DNA of 50,571 nucleotides, from contig JAAZIQ010000085.1 of the NCBI GenBank assembly GCA_012800795.1, positions 1-50,571 on the forward strand, given 5' to 3'. The notes under the pieces are model-generated. The model had not been told where the DNA came from. It did no database searches and saw nothing but the letters and a program-made list of their open reading frames with translations. Origin of the DNA: Bacillota bacterium. GTDB taxonomy: Bacteria; Bacillota; Dethiobacteria; Dethiobacterales; Dethiobacteraceae. A program made the translations under genes and the position numbers. Shown here piece by piece: positions 7,137 through 14,499 of this stretch (position 1 is the stretch's first letter; every line of letters starts with the position of its first letter).

Positions 7137-8813
7137 TTAAGTCAGTTTTTTCGTAATATCCGGGTTGGCAAAGACAAGCTCAATTGTTGTGCCGCTATCT
7201 GGAGTAGAGTTAATCGTTAAAGTTCCGTTTAGGATTCTACTTAAAGTTCTAATATTGCTTAACCCCAGACCGTCTTTTGCAGCTGCAGCTTTTTGCCAAT
7301 CAAAACCGCAGCCGTCATCTTGAATCGTTAAAATTAGCTCATCCTCAGTTAAATGCAGTTTTACACGGATTTGATTGCTTCCCCCATGCCTAATGGCATT
7401 GCCCACACTCTCAAGAATAATACGGTAAAGTGCTTTTTTTACACTTCTATCCAGAAAGTCGACCTCTGCCAATTCTAAATGAATCTGTACACCGCTAAGC
7501 CGCTCTAAATCTTTTAGATAAGCGGTTAGGTTTTCTTTAAATAAATCAACTTGCTGTTTTTTACTGCTTAAATTATAAATAGTAGAACGCAAATCCTGCA
7601 GTGAACTTTGAATTGTATTCATTACCAGCATAATCTGTTCCTTTTTTTCTCGCTCATCAATCTGTTCCCACTGCTTGATGGTTTCATATATCAGGCAGGA
7701 AGCGGCAAACAGCCGCTGCACCACACTATCATGAATATCATCAGCAATTCGATTCTGTTCTTCGGCAATGGCCAGCTCATGATTAAGCGCTTCCAACTCT
7801 TCCTTTTCCAGCAGTATCGCAGCCAGTCGGGCAAAGAAAAGTAAACTTAAAGTGCGCTCTTCCTGTTTTTCGTTCTGCTCATCTTTAGAAAATAAAAGAC
7901 CGAGAATACCGTAATCTTTGATATTGGCCACCTTTACCAGCAAAAGCTTTTCTTTTGCCGTTAGCTGGTGCATAGATACGGCATCCCAGGCAATGGCATC
8001 ATAGTTTTCGCTTATATATTTAAGCATCTTCAGCCTAATCTCGGTGCTAAATGGCCGCAGCGATTGAATGAAAGGCTGTTGAGAATCATTCTTTAAAAAG
8101 AAAAGGGCATGTGCTTTAGGAGCAATTTTCCCTGTAAAATCTAGCAGGATTTCTAATAGCTTGTCTTGTCCCCGCGGACCGCTAGACAAAGACTGTACCG
8201 CTTCATAAGTTAGCAAAAGATCTTCAATTAAGGCCTTTATTTTAATATTGGAATGTTCCAATTTTTCCTTGGCTTCCCGCAATTCTTTCTGCTTGGTGTT
8301 CAGCAGCTTGTAATAGCCAAAAAGCATATTTATTAAAATTAGAATTAAAAGATAACTCAAAATAATGTTAGAATGGTTGAGAAAATAAGCTGCCACACTT
8401 ACTGTTCTTTCCTGATAATAATCAATAAAAAAAAGCAGCAGCAAATTTACCGTAAGGTAGAAAACTTTTTCTTTAGTCTGTAAGTAATAAGAAATGATTA
8501 GAAGGGGATTTAAAAAATACCAAATAAAAGGGCTGCGCAATCCGCCTGTCGCCAGCATCAGTAGAGAAATGCCGATAATTTCCATAAAAAGCAGCACAAA
8601 AAGGCGTGTTTTCTGCTGCCAGCTCAGCCGGTACAAATACAGCAAAAGCGCGGCAGAAACAATAATGCAGAAGGCCAGCAAAAGCATAGCAAAAATATTA
8701 TATTGTGACAAGCTTCCGTTGATTAAGTAAATCGACAGAGTTAAAATTAGGGAAATAATACGGTAGCTTTCAATGAGGTTATTTAAATTGTGGCCGCTAT
8801 TTTTTTTAAACAA
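7137..8813 (-). CDS. DegS/LiaS-type sensor histidine kinase (HisKA_3)
   Basis: A 558-residue membrane kinase. The N-terminal 170 residues contain about six hydrophobic segments, then a coiled-coil linker, a GAF-like region (about 200-330), the HisKA_3 box with the probable phospho-acceptor His near residue 361 (RIADDIHDSVVQRLF), and a HATPase domain with ESVGNAIRHG (N box), DDGCGFDW and GLGLSNI. This kinase class phosphorylates NarL-type regulators, and the only one nearby is at 1578-2231. It is followed directly by the signal peptidase, so it probably senses envelope or matrix state and controls the cluster. TTG start at 8813 with GGGGAG six bases upstream. Confidence 0.92.
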   Translation of the reverse strand: MFKKNSGHNLNNLIESYRIISLILTLSIYLINGSLSQYNIFAMLLLAFCIIVSAALLLYLYRLSWQQKTRLFVLLFMEIIGISLLMLATGGLRSPFIWYFLNPLLIISYYLQTKEKVFYLTVNLLLLFFIDYYQERTVSVAAYFLNHSNIILSYLLILILINMLFGYYKLLNTKQKELREAKEKLEHSNIKIKALIEDLLLTYEAVQSLSSGPRGQDKLLEILLDFTGKIAPKAHALFFLKNDSQQPFIQSLRPFSTEIRLKMLKYISENYDAIAWDAVSMHQLTAKEKLLLVKVANIKDYGILGLLFSKDEQNEKQEERTLSLLFFARLAAILLEKEELEALNHELAIAEEQNRIADDIHDSVVQRLFAASCLIYETIKQWEQIDEREKKEQIMLVMNTIQSSLQDLRSTIYNLSSKKQQVDLFKENLTAYLKDLERLSGVQIHLELAEVDFLDRSVKKALYRIILESVGNAIRHGGSNQIRVKLHLTEDELILTIQDDGCGFDWQKAAAAKDGLGLSNIRTLSRILNGTLTINSTPDSGTTIELVFANPDITKKLT

Positions 8814-8848
8814 ATCTATCTCCCCGCGCTTAACTAATTACTTCCCAG

Positions 8849-9880
8849 CTACAGACTATAATTTAAAACTTCTTCTTTGGAAATTAGGCCTTGGCTGTGT
8901 AGAGCAGTTAGGGAATCTTTCATGCTCATCATGCCCAGCATTTTGTTTGCCTTAATTACATCCGGAATTTGATGAAATTTATTTTCAAAAATTAAATTTC
9001 TAACAGCCCTTGTAGCCAGCATCACTTCCATGGCAAGAACGCTGCCGCCACCTTGCTTTTTAGGTATCAGCTGCTGCGAAGTAATGGCTTGCAAAGTATT
9101 TGCCAGCTGCATTTTTATCCTGTTTCTTTTCTCAGCAGGAAATAATTCATAGATATAACGAATTGTTTCCACTGTGCCAACGGTATGTAAAGAAGCAATT
9201 ACCAGGTGCCCATGCTCGGCAGCGTCCAAAACAGCAGCAAAAGTCTCCGGTTCACCGGCATTACTGATCATAATCACATCAGCATCCTGCTGCATAGCAG
9301 AATAGATCCCTTCGGGGAAGTTGGCTGCATCTATGCCAATTTCTTTTTGATTCACAATGGCTTTATCATGTTTAAATAAATACTCTATGGGATCTTCAAC
9401 AGTAATTATGACACAATCACGTGTTTCACTTATTCTTTTGACTAAAGCGGCACGGGTGGTGGAAATGCCGCTGTATCTGCTGCCGCAAACGAGAATGAGC
9501 CCATTTTTTTGCTCGGCCAAATCCATAACCACATCGGGAATACCTAATTCCTCCGGTGTTTTTACCAACCTGTCCAACAGTTTAAAATTAATAGAATAAG
9601 AACTGCGCTGCAGGTAAATATTGGCCCGCGCTCTGCCGATACCTTTAAAGGATATAGGCAGGCTAAGAAAATGCTTACTATCAAGCTTCTCTTTTTCATC
9701 TGCAGAAAGCAGCTCTTCCACAATCTGTTTGGTATCCTCCGGAGTAACATGCGGAAAAGCAGTAGGGTGCAGCTTCCCCTCCACCCTGATATGAGGAACC
9801 GCTCCCGCCGCAAGATGTAAATTCGTAGCATTACTCTCTCTGGCATATGCCAATATTTTTAAATATGAGCTTTTTTCCAT
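8849..9880 (-). CDS. PilT-like protein with degenerate Walker A and B (probable pseudo-ATPase)
   Basis: A 343-residue protein aligning over its full length with PilT retraction ATPases: the N-terminal PAS-like part (NATNLHLAAGAVPHIRV), the Asp box VEDPIE (161-166), the His box GHLVIASLHT (224-233), the ISQQLIPKK region and the C-terminal GLISKEEVL are all present. The Walker A stretch, normally GPTGSGKST, reads GSRYSGIST (133-141), with Ile in place of the essential Lys. The Walker B region, normally ILVGEMRD, reads IMISNAGE (203-210). The reading frame is intact, so the protein is probably made but unable to hydrolyse ATP. It lies 35 bp upstream of the histidine kinase on the same strand and may be the first gene of the TasA/SipW operon. 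No other pilus genes are in the window. Confidence 0.85.
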   Translation of the reverse strand: MEKSSYLKILAYARESNATNLHLAAGAVPHIRVEGKLHPTAFPHVTPEDTKQIVEELLSADEKEKLDSKHFLSLPISFKGIGRARANIYLQRSSYSINFKLLDRLVKTPEELGIPDVVMDLAEQKNGLILVCGSRYSGISTTRAALVKRISETRDCVIITVEDPIEYLFKHDKAIVNQKEIGIDAANFPEGIYSAMQQDADVIMISNAGEPETFAAVLDAAEHGHLVIASLHTVGTVETIRYIYELFPAEKRNRIKMQLANTLQAITSQQLIPKKQGGGSVLAMEVMLATRAVRNLIFENKFHQIPDVIKANKMLGMMSMKDSLTALHSQGLISKEEVLNYSL

Positions 9881-10001
9881 TAGCCTAAACTCCCCCTACA
9901 TAGCCAGATAAATTTCTACATAAATTTTCCAAAACCTTTTTTAGACTCAAATTTATCTAATTCAGAAAGCTGCTGATACAATTTTTGTCATATCAGGCCA
10001 C

Positions 10002-10024
10002 AAAAAAACTGGAATTACTTCCAG
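10002..10024 (-). terminator. terminator of the glycosyltransferase gene
   Basis: CTGGAA and TTCCAG (10009-10014 and 10019-10024) with a TTAC loop, followed on the minus strand by seven T residues (10002-10008). It separates the glycosyltransferase from the PilT-like gene downstream. Confidence 0.75.
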
Positions 10025-10040
10025 CATAAACTATCGTGTT

Positions 10041-10688
10041 TTATTCTAAATAACCATTTTCCCTCATTAAACTTAAGACAATAGCCTGCCGTTCTTGTGC
10101 CTTTTCCAGGGAAATGATTGGATTATAAATACTTGGCCCTTTTAAGACCCCTGCCAAAAGAGCACATTCCTCCACAGTTAACTGGCTCACATCTTTTTGA
10201 AAGAATTTCTCACTAGCTTCTGCAATACCATAAGCTCCGGCACCAAAATAACTATAATTCAAATACATCTCCAATATTTCTTCTTTGCTGTAATTCCTTT
10301 CCAAAGCCAGCGTTAAAAATAACTCTTTTATTTTTCTGGTAATAGTTTGTTCCTGTGACAAAAAAAGATTTTTTGCCAACTGCTGTGTAATGGTACTGCC
10401 GCCCTGTACAAAGCGGCCGCTTTTAATATTTACCAGAATTGCTCTACCCAAGCCAATAAAATCTACTCCTGCATGAGAAAAAAATCTCTGATCTTCTACT
10501 GAAATCACGGCATTAATTAAATCCTGCGGTATCTGCTCATAAGTAATGTAATTTTTCATCTGGCTTGCCACCTGCAGCGGCAAGTCTTCTTCAATTTGAA
10601 AGCGGTCATCAGTCTCATTAATAACAAAACTACCGAAACCAACAAAGAAAACCGCCGCCAGGCAAATCAACGCTACTATCTTTTTCAT
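10041..10688 (-). CDS. mtgA: monofunctional peptidoglycan glycosyltransferase (GT51)
   Basis: Membrane-anchored GT51 enzyme that polymerises lipid II into glycan strands. After one N-terminal hydrophobic segment the family motifs follow in order: ISVEDQRFFSHAGVD (catalytic Glu near residue 65), QGGSTITQQLAKNLF, KIKELFLTLALER and ILEMYLNYSYFGAGAYGI. At about 215 residues it carries only the glycosyltransferase domain, without a transpeptidase, so it works as a monofunctional enzyme. The ATG at 10688 with GGGG six bases upstream is chosen over an in-frame TTG at 10721 that has no ribosome binding site. It has its own terminator and appears monocistronic. Confidence 0.92.
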   Translation of the reverse strand: MKKIVALICLAAVFFVGFGSFVINETDDRFQIEEDLPLQVASQMKNYITYEQIPQDLINAVISVEDQRFFSHAGVDFIGLGRAILVNIKSGRFVQGGSTITQQLAKNLFLSQEQTITRKIKELFLTLALERNYSKEEILEMYLNYSYFGAGAYGIAEASEKFFQKDVSQLTVEECALLAGVLKGPSIYNPIISLEKAQERQAIVLSLMRENGYLE

Positions 10689-10813
10689 GGTAATCCCCAA
10701 ACAAATTACATAAAATTGCAAGCATTAACAAATTTATTATACCATAAAAAATGCCGGTGCGTTTGCAGAAAAAAAATTATATAGCTACCCAAAACAGATG
10801 GCAGTTTAAAAAA

Positions 10814-10960
10814 CTAGATGCTATCAATTATTTTTTTGCGCTTTGCGTGATATTCCTCTGCAGTTATTAAACTTTGCTCATCATACCCTCCCAATCTTAA
10901 GCCGCCCGCAAGGCGACATCTGCCTAATTTTAATTTACCATCTATAAGAGCTGCAGGCAA
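10814..10960 (-). pseudogene. possible SHOCT-like C-terminal remnant
   Basis: An open frame of 48 codons on the minus strand whose end reads DEQSLITAEEYHAKRKKI and resembles the short C-terminal SHOCT helix found at the ends of many small proteins. There is no ribosome binding site and no ATG, so it looks like the tail of a lost gene rather than a working one. It lies in a 518-bp stretch (10689-11206) without a complete gene. Confidence 0.3.
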
Positions 10961-10973
10961 TCACAAAAAAATT

Positions 10974-11144
10974 ATGGCCAGCTTTAAAAACAATGGGCAT
11001 CTCCTATTGCAGCAAGGAATGATTTATTTTAGTTAAAATTCTTTAGTAGTCAAAAAAGGCGCCAATGATACCACTTATCAAGATTCCGTTGTCTCTGTTA
11101 ATAGAAACGGCAAGCTGTTACAAGAAACCAAATTTTTTGTTTAA
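10974..11144 (+). pseudogene. possible decayed small gene
   Basis: On the plus strand an ATG at 10974 opens a 20-codon frame that stops at TAA 11034 and continues in the same frame for another 35 codons to TAA 11142. The second part (VVKKGANDTTYQDSVVSV and NGKLLQETKFFV) looks protein-like. No ribosome binding site precedes the ATG and I recognise no family. With the fragment at 10814-10960 it suggests that this gap holds remains of former genes. Confidence 0.2.
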
Positions 11145-11155
11145 GCTAATAATAA

Positions 11156-11195
11156 AAAAGTTGGGATCAGACCGTAAATGTCTTTCCCAACTTTT
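11156..11195 (-). terminator. terminator after nagB
   Basis: A perfect 11-bp inverted repeat (11156-11166 with 11185-11195, loop 18 bases) lies just downstream of the nagB stop. T-rich sequence flanks it on both sides, so it could work in both directions. Confidence 0.7.
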
Positions 11196-11206
11196 GTTTT
11201 ACTTAG

Positions 11207-11929
11207 CTACAGATACTTGGCAGCAGCTTTATCTATAATAAATGTACAGTCTGGATGCAACTGCAAAATAGAAGCGGGAACGCCAGGGTTTATTTCACCC
11301 GTTACAGCTTCCTTGATGGCGTGTGCTTTCCCTTCGCCATTTGCCAAAAGCAGTATTTTTTTTGCCTGCATAATTGTTTTAATCCCCATAGTAATGGCCC
11401 GGGTCGGCACTTCTTCCCGGGAAGGGAAAAAGCGAGCATTATCATTAATGGTGTCAGCGTCCAATTCTACCAAGTGCGTCTCAGCAATAAATACGGTTGA
11501 CGGTTCGTTAAAACCTATATGCCCGTTTCTACCAATACCCAATACTTGTAGATCCAGGCCATTTGCTTGCTTGATGGCTTCTTCATAGCGTATGCATTCA
11601 TCATCAACATTTTCCGCCAAACCATTGGGGATATGGATATTCTCCGGCTTTACATTAACATGTTTAAAAAAGTTTTCATGCATAAAATAATGGTAACTCT
11701 GAACATTATCAGGAGATAAACCCCAATATTCATCTAAATTAAAAGTAATAACGTGACTAAAATCCAAACCTTGCTGATGCAGCTTTACCAATTCTTTATA
11801 CATTCCAATCGGTGTACTGCCTGTGCAAAGGCCAAGAATGCTGTCAGCCTTCATTGTTATTTGTCCGGCTACAATTAGTGCTGCTTTTACACTCATTTGC
11901 TCATAATCATCAACTATATATACGCGCAT
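11207..11929 (-). CDS. nagB: glucosamine-6-phosphate deaminase NagB, behind a glmS ribozyme
   Basis: Catalyses the reversible reaction GlcN6P + H2O = fructose-6-phosphate + NH4+. The 240-residue chain is full length, with the substrate loop [10 protein letters not shown], the aspartate in NLDEYW (about D66) and the active-site stretch [11 protein letters not shown] containing H137 and E142. There is no glutaminase domain, so it is not GlmS. It occupies the place glmS holds in Bacillus-type cdaA-cdaR-glmM-glmS operons and is preceded by a well-conserved glmS ribozyme. Product-activated cleavage of its leader makes sense mainly if the enzyme runs toward GlcN6P synthesis, which is an inference. 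The ATG at 11929 has GGAGG six bases upstream. A terminator follows. Confidence 0.95.
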   Translation of the reverse strand: MRVYIVDDYEQMSVKAALIVAGQITMKADSILGLCTGSTPIGMYKELVKLHQQGLDFSHVITFNLDEYWGLSPDNVQSYHYFMHENFFKHVNVKPENIHIPNGLAENVDDECIRYEEAIKQANGLDLQVLGIGRNGHIGFNEPSTVFIAETHLVELDADTINDNARFFPSREEVPTRAITMGIKTIMQAKKILLLANGEGKAHAIKEAVTGEINPGVPASILQLHPDCTFIIDKAAAKYL

Positions 11930-11970
11930 AAATAACCTCCATCAGCAATGCAGCTGTTAAGAATAGTCTA

Positions 11971-11990
11971 TTAATTTGCGGACAAATTAA
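11971..11990 (-). repeat. hairpin between ribozyme and nagB
   Basis: TTAATTTG and CAAATTAA form a perfect 8-bp inverted repeat with a 4-base loop directly downstream of the ribozyme. There is no U-tract, so it is not an obvious terminator. It may isolate or stabilise the ribozyme 3' end. Confidence 0.4.
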
Positions 11991-11995
11991 CCTGG

Positions 11996-12136
11996 CAAAA
12001 TCGCACCCGAACCTTTTGTCCCGAAAATCGCTTTTCGGTTTTGTGGGCTCTTTCACGGTCGTAGCTCAACCGGGAGGCATCCGCCGAATCTTCGATTAAC
12101 CTCCACCTCGTCAACACCCAAAGGTGTTCTGGCGCT
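11996..12136 (-). ncRNA. glmS ribozyme (self-cleaving, GlcN6P-responsive)
   Basis: The minus-strand RNA starts with A-GCGCC (cleavage expected between 12136 and 12135), then a short P1 hairpin (GAACACC with GGTGTT), the invariant core GTTGACGAGG, GGTTAATCGA, TTCGGCGGATG and CCTCCCGG, a P3 stem CGGT...ACCG, and a P4 domain with a CCGAAAA...TTTTCGG hairpin. This matches the glmS ribozyme in order and in core bases. It begins only about 30 nt after the glmM stop, leaving no room for a promoter in the gap, so it must be carried on the glmM transcript or on one starting inside glmM. The gene behind it is nagB, not glmS. The 3' boundary is approximate. Confidence 0.95.
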
Positions 12137-12165
12137 TAATATTCAGTTGTAATGAGCATCCCCCC

Positions 12166-13509
12166 TTATGCAAGTTCATTTTTGATGATTTGTGCCAGGT
12201 TATTAGCCATCATTTGCAAATCTGTTTCCTTTGTTCCCTCTAACATTACACGTATCAGCGGTTCAGTACCGGAAGGACGAACTAGAAGTCTACCCTGACC
12301 GGCTAATTTTTTTTCTGTCGCCTGTATAGCTGCCTGAATGCGCGGGTTTTGCTCCCAGCCGTCTCTTTTTTTAACACGGCAGTTAACCAAAACCTGTGGA
12401 TAACGCGTATAAGCAGCAGCCAGTTGACCCAGCGGCATTTTTTTCTCGGCAATAACATTGGCTAAATGCAGTGCTGTCAGCAGACCGTCTCCCGTTGTAT
12501 TATGCTGCAGCAGAATGATATGGCCTGATTGTTCACCACCAAGAATGCATCCTTCTGCCAGCATCCTTTCCAACACATAGCGGTCTCCCACTTTGGTACG
12601 CAGCAGTTTAAATCCATGTTCCTGCGCCGCCTTCTCCAAGCCCATGTTGCTCATGACAGTGGCCACAAGCGTGTTCTTTTTAAGCTGGCCTTTTTCCCTT
12701 AAATAAATTGCCAGGATTGTCATGATTGCATCGCCGTCAATAAGCTGTCCATTGCTATCTGCCGCCAGCACTCTATCTGCATCACCGTCAAAAGTAAAAC
12801 CAAAGTCAGCCTTGTGCTTTTGCACCAGCGAAATTATTGCTTCGGGGCAAGTTGAACCGCAATGACGGTTGATATTGACACCATTGGGAGAATCATTACA
12901 CGAAATAACTTCTGCTCCCAAAGCTTTAAATGCCTTTGGTGCCAGGCTGTATACCGCTCCGTTGGCACAATCCAGCACCACACGGTAACCATCAAGCCGG
13001 CAGGAAACTGTGGAAAGTATATACTGCAGATAACGTTCGCCGGCGGTTGGATCGTGCAGGACACGACCAAGGGCGTCAGCATCCGGGCGCGGCAGTGTAT
13101 CTTTATCCTGGAAATACAGCTTCTCTATTTCTTCTTCCACTTCATCCGGCAGTTTAAATCCTTCGCAATTAAAGAATTTTATGCCATTATCGGGATAAAG
13201 GTTATGAGAAGCAGAAATCATGACACCACCGCAGCAGTCGTCTACCTGCCTTACCAGATAGGCCGCGGCAGGTGTGGAAATAACACCGACATTATAAACA
13301 TTAACCCCGACGGAAGTAATGCCGGCAATTAATGCACCTTCCAACATTGAGCCGGAAATACGAGTATCACGAGCAAGCAGGAAAGCATTTTTACCACTGT
13401 TTTGCTGCAGCACATAAGCACCAATGCGACCAATCTTAAATGCCAATTCAGGCGTCAAATCCTTATTGGCCACACCACGAATACCGTCTGTACCAAATAA
13501 TTTTCCCAT
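12166..13509 (-). CDS. glmM: phosphoglucosamine mutase GlmM
   Basis: Converts glucosamine-6-phosphate to glucosamine-1-phosphate on the way to UDP-GlcNAc and cell wall. The N-terminus GKLFGTDGIRG and the active-site loop ISASHN with phosphoserine S101 are present, as are the metal loop DGDADR and the phosphate-binding RPSGTEPLIRV near the C-terminus. Length is 447 residues, normal for GlmM. The ATG at 13509 is chosen because AGGAGGTG lies directly upstream; an in-frame start nine codons earlier has no site. It follows cdaR by 60 bp in the operon cdaA-cdaR-glmM and is followed by the glmS ribozyme. Confidence 0.97.
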   Translation of the reverse strand: MGKLFGTDGIRGVANKDLTPELAFKIGRIGAYVLQQNSGKNAFLLARDTRISGSMLEGALIAGITSVGVNVYNVGVISTPAAAYLVRQVDDCCGGVMISASHNLYPDNGIKFFNCEGFKLPDEVEEEIEKLYFQDKDTLPRPDADALGRVLHDPTAGERYLQYILSTVSCRLDGYRVVLDCANGAVYSLAPKAFKALGAEVISCNDSPNGVNINRHCGSTCPEAIISLVQKHKADFGFTFDGDADRVLAADSNGQLIDGDAIMTILAIYLREKGQLKKNTLVATVMSNMGLEKAAQEHGFKLLRTKVGDRYVLERMLAEGCILGGEQSGHIILLQHNTTGDGLLTALHLANVIAEKKMPLGQLAAAYTRYPQVLVNCRVKKRDGWEQNPRIQAAIQATEKKLAGQGRLLVRPSGTEPLIRVMLEGTKETDLQMMANNLAQIIKNELA

Positions 13510-13569
13510 CTTTTCACCTCCTTTCAGGCAGGACATTTTAGTATAGCACAGCTTCTATAGTTTTGACAA

Positions 13570-14499
13570 TCATTCTGGTACGATAATAATTTCCACCTCT
13601 ACCTCTGTTGTGAGGGTTTTTACATTTTCCGGAATCTTTAGCGCTAAGGAAAAAGTTTTATTCCCTGTAGCACCGGTAATATCTGCCGGTTCTGTGATTA
13701 ATTTATCTATTGTTTTCAGTTGACCTTCAGCAGCTTCCACAGTGACAGACGGGGGATTGACTTTAATCTCCTGCACTTTAAAACCTGCGGCAGGTTCACC
13801 CTCTAGAGGCACCTCAATTTCCACCTCTTTGCGTGGTTGTGAAAGAGGAATGGAAACCTCCACAACTTGCGGAGCAATTTCTACACCCTCCACCACCTGA
13901 CCACTGCTGTCTACGGCCTGCACCGGAACAATACGTGTTAAATTTTCTCCTGCTTCATTTATATTCACAATTACCCTAACACGTTCTATAGTTTGCAAAG
14001 CTGATTTGGCACCCCTGACAAAGACGGAACTGGGATTGATCTTTACTTCCCCCATCACAAAACCTGCAGCAGGTGTTCCCATCACATCCAATACTACCGG
14101 TATTTGCAAAGATTGAATTTCTTCCAGTTCCACAACCACCTGCTGCGGTTCAATGGAAAGCACTGTCACTCCCGCAGGCACTTCTACCTGAGGTGTTATA
14201 CTATGCCGTCCTACCCCTAGATTGCGCAAATCCACAAAGGCCTGTACATTTTGAGGCGTCATACTATTTAAAACATTAGAACGACCCCTTAATACTACTT
14301 CAACTTGCTCGGGAATCTCTGCAATGGCCACCTCTGCGCCCAAATTTAACCACGCTAAAGGTATATTGCTGTAAGTCATGGTTATCTCATTGGGAAGACT
14401 GTCACGGACAGCATCTCCGGTCACAAAGGCCCAGAAAATTATTGCCATAAAAAATGCAGCCAGTTTGAGCACAAAATTATTTTTTAAACGATCCAACAT
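13570..14499 (-). CDS. cdaR: CdaR, YbbR-domain regulator of diadenylate cyclase
   Basis: Membrane-anchored extracytoplasmic protein that in other Bacillota modulates CdaA. One N-terminal transmembrane segment (LKLAAFFMAIIFWAFVTG) is followed by about three or four YbbR repeats of some 75 residues, recognisable by recurring V-x-P-x-x-V-x-V and I-x-x-V-x-T patterns such as INPSSVFVRG and VNPPSVTVEA. Its ATG abuts the cdaA stop with no gap, so translation is coupled. The arrangement cdaA-cdaR-glmM is the conserved one that links c-di-AMP to cell-wall precursor supply. Confidence 0.93.
   Translation of the reverse strand: MLDRLKNNFVLKLAAFFMAIIFWAFVTGDAVRDSLPNEITMTYSNIPLAWLNLGAEVAIAEIPEQVEVVLRGRSNVLNSMTPQNVQAFVDLRNLGVGRHSITPQVEVPAGVTVLSIEPQQVVVELEEIQSLQIPVVLDVMGTPAAGFVMGEVKINPSSVFVRGAKSALQTIERVRVIVNINEAGENLTRIVPVQAVDSSGQVVEGVEIAPQVVEVSIPLSQPRKEVEIEVPLEGEPAAGFKVQEIKVNPPSVTVEAAEGQLKTIDKLITEPADITGATGNKTFSLALKIPENVKTLTTEVEVEIIIVPE

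Noticed and set aside
9881-10040. c-di-GMP riboswitch in front of the PilT-like gene
   Set aside because: Looked for because PilT genes may be so controlled; none of the conserved aptamer blocks is present.
11178-11588. 136-codon plus-strand open frame over nagB
   Set aside because: It is the antisense shadow of nagB, has no ribosome binding site and no recognisable protein features.
11207-11929. glmS expected behind the ribozyme
   Set aside because: The protein is 240 residues with NagB motifs and has no N-terminal glutaminase domain or isomerase repeats, so it cannot be GlmS.
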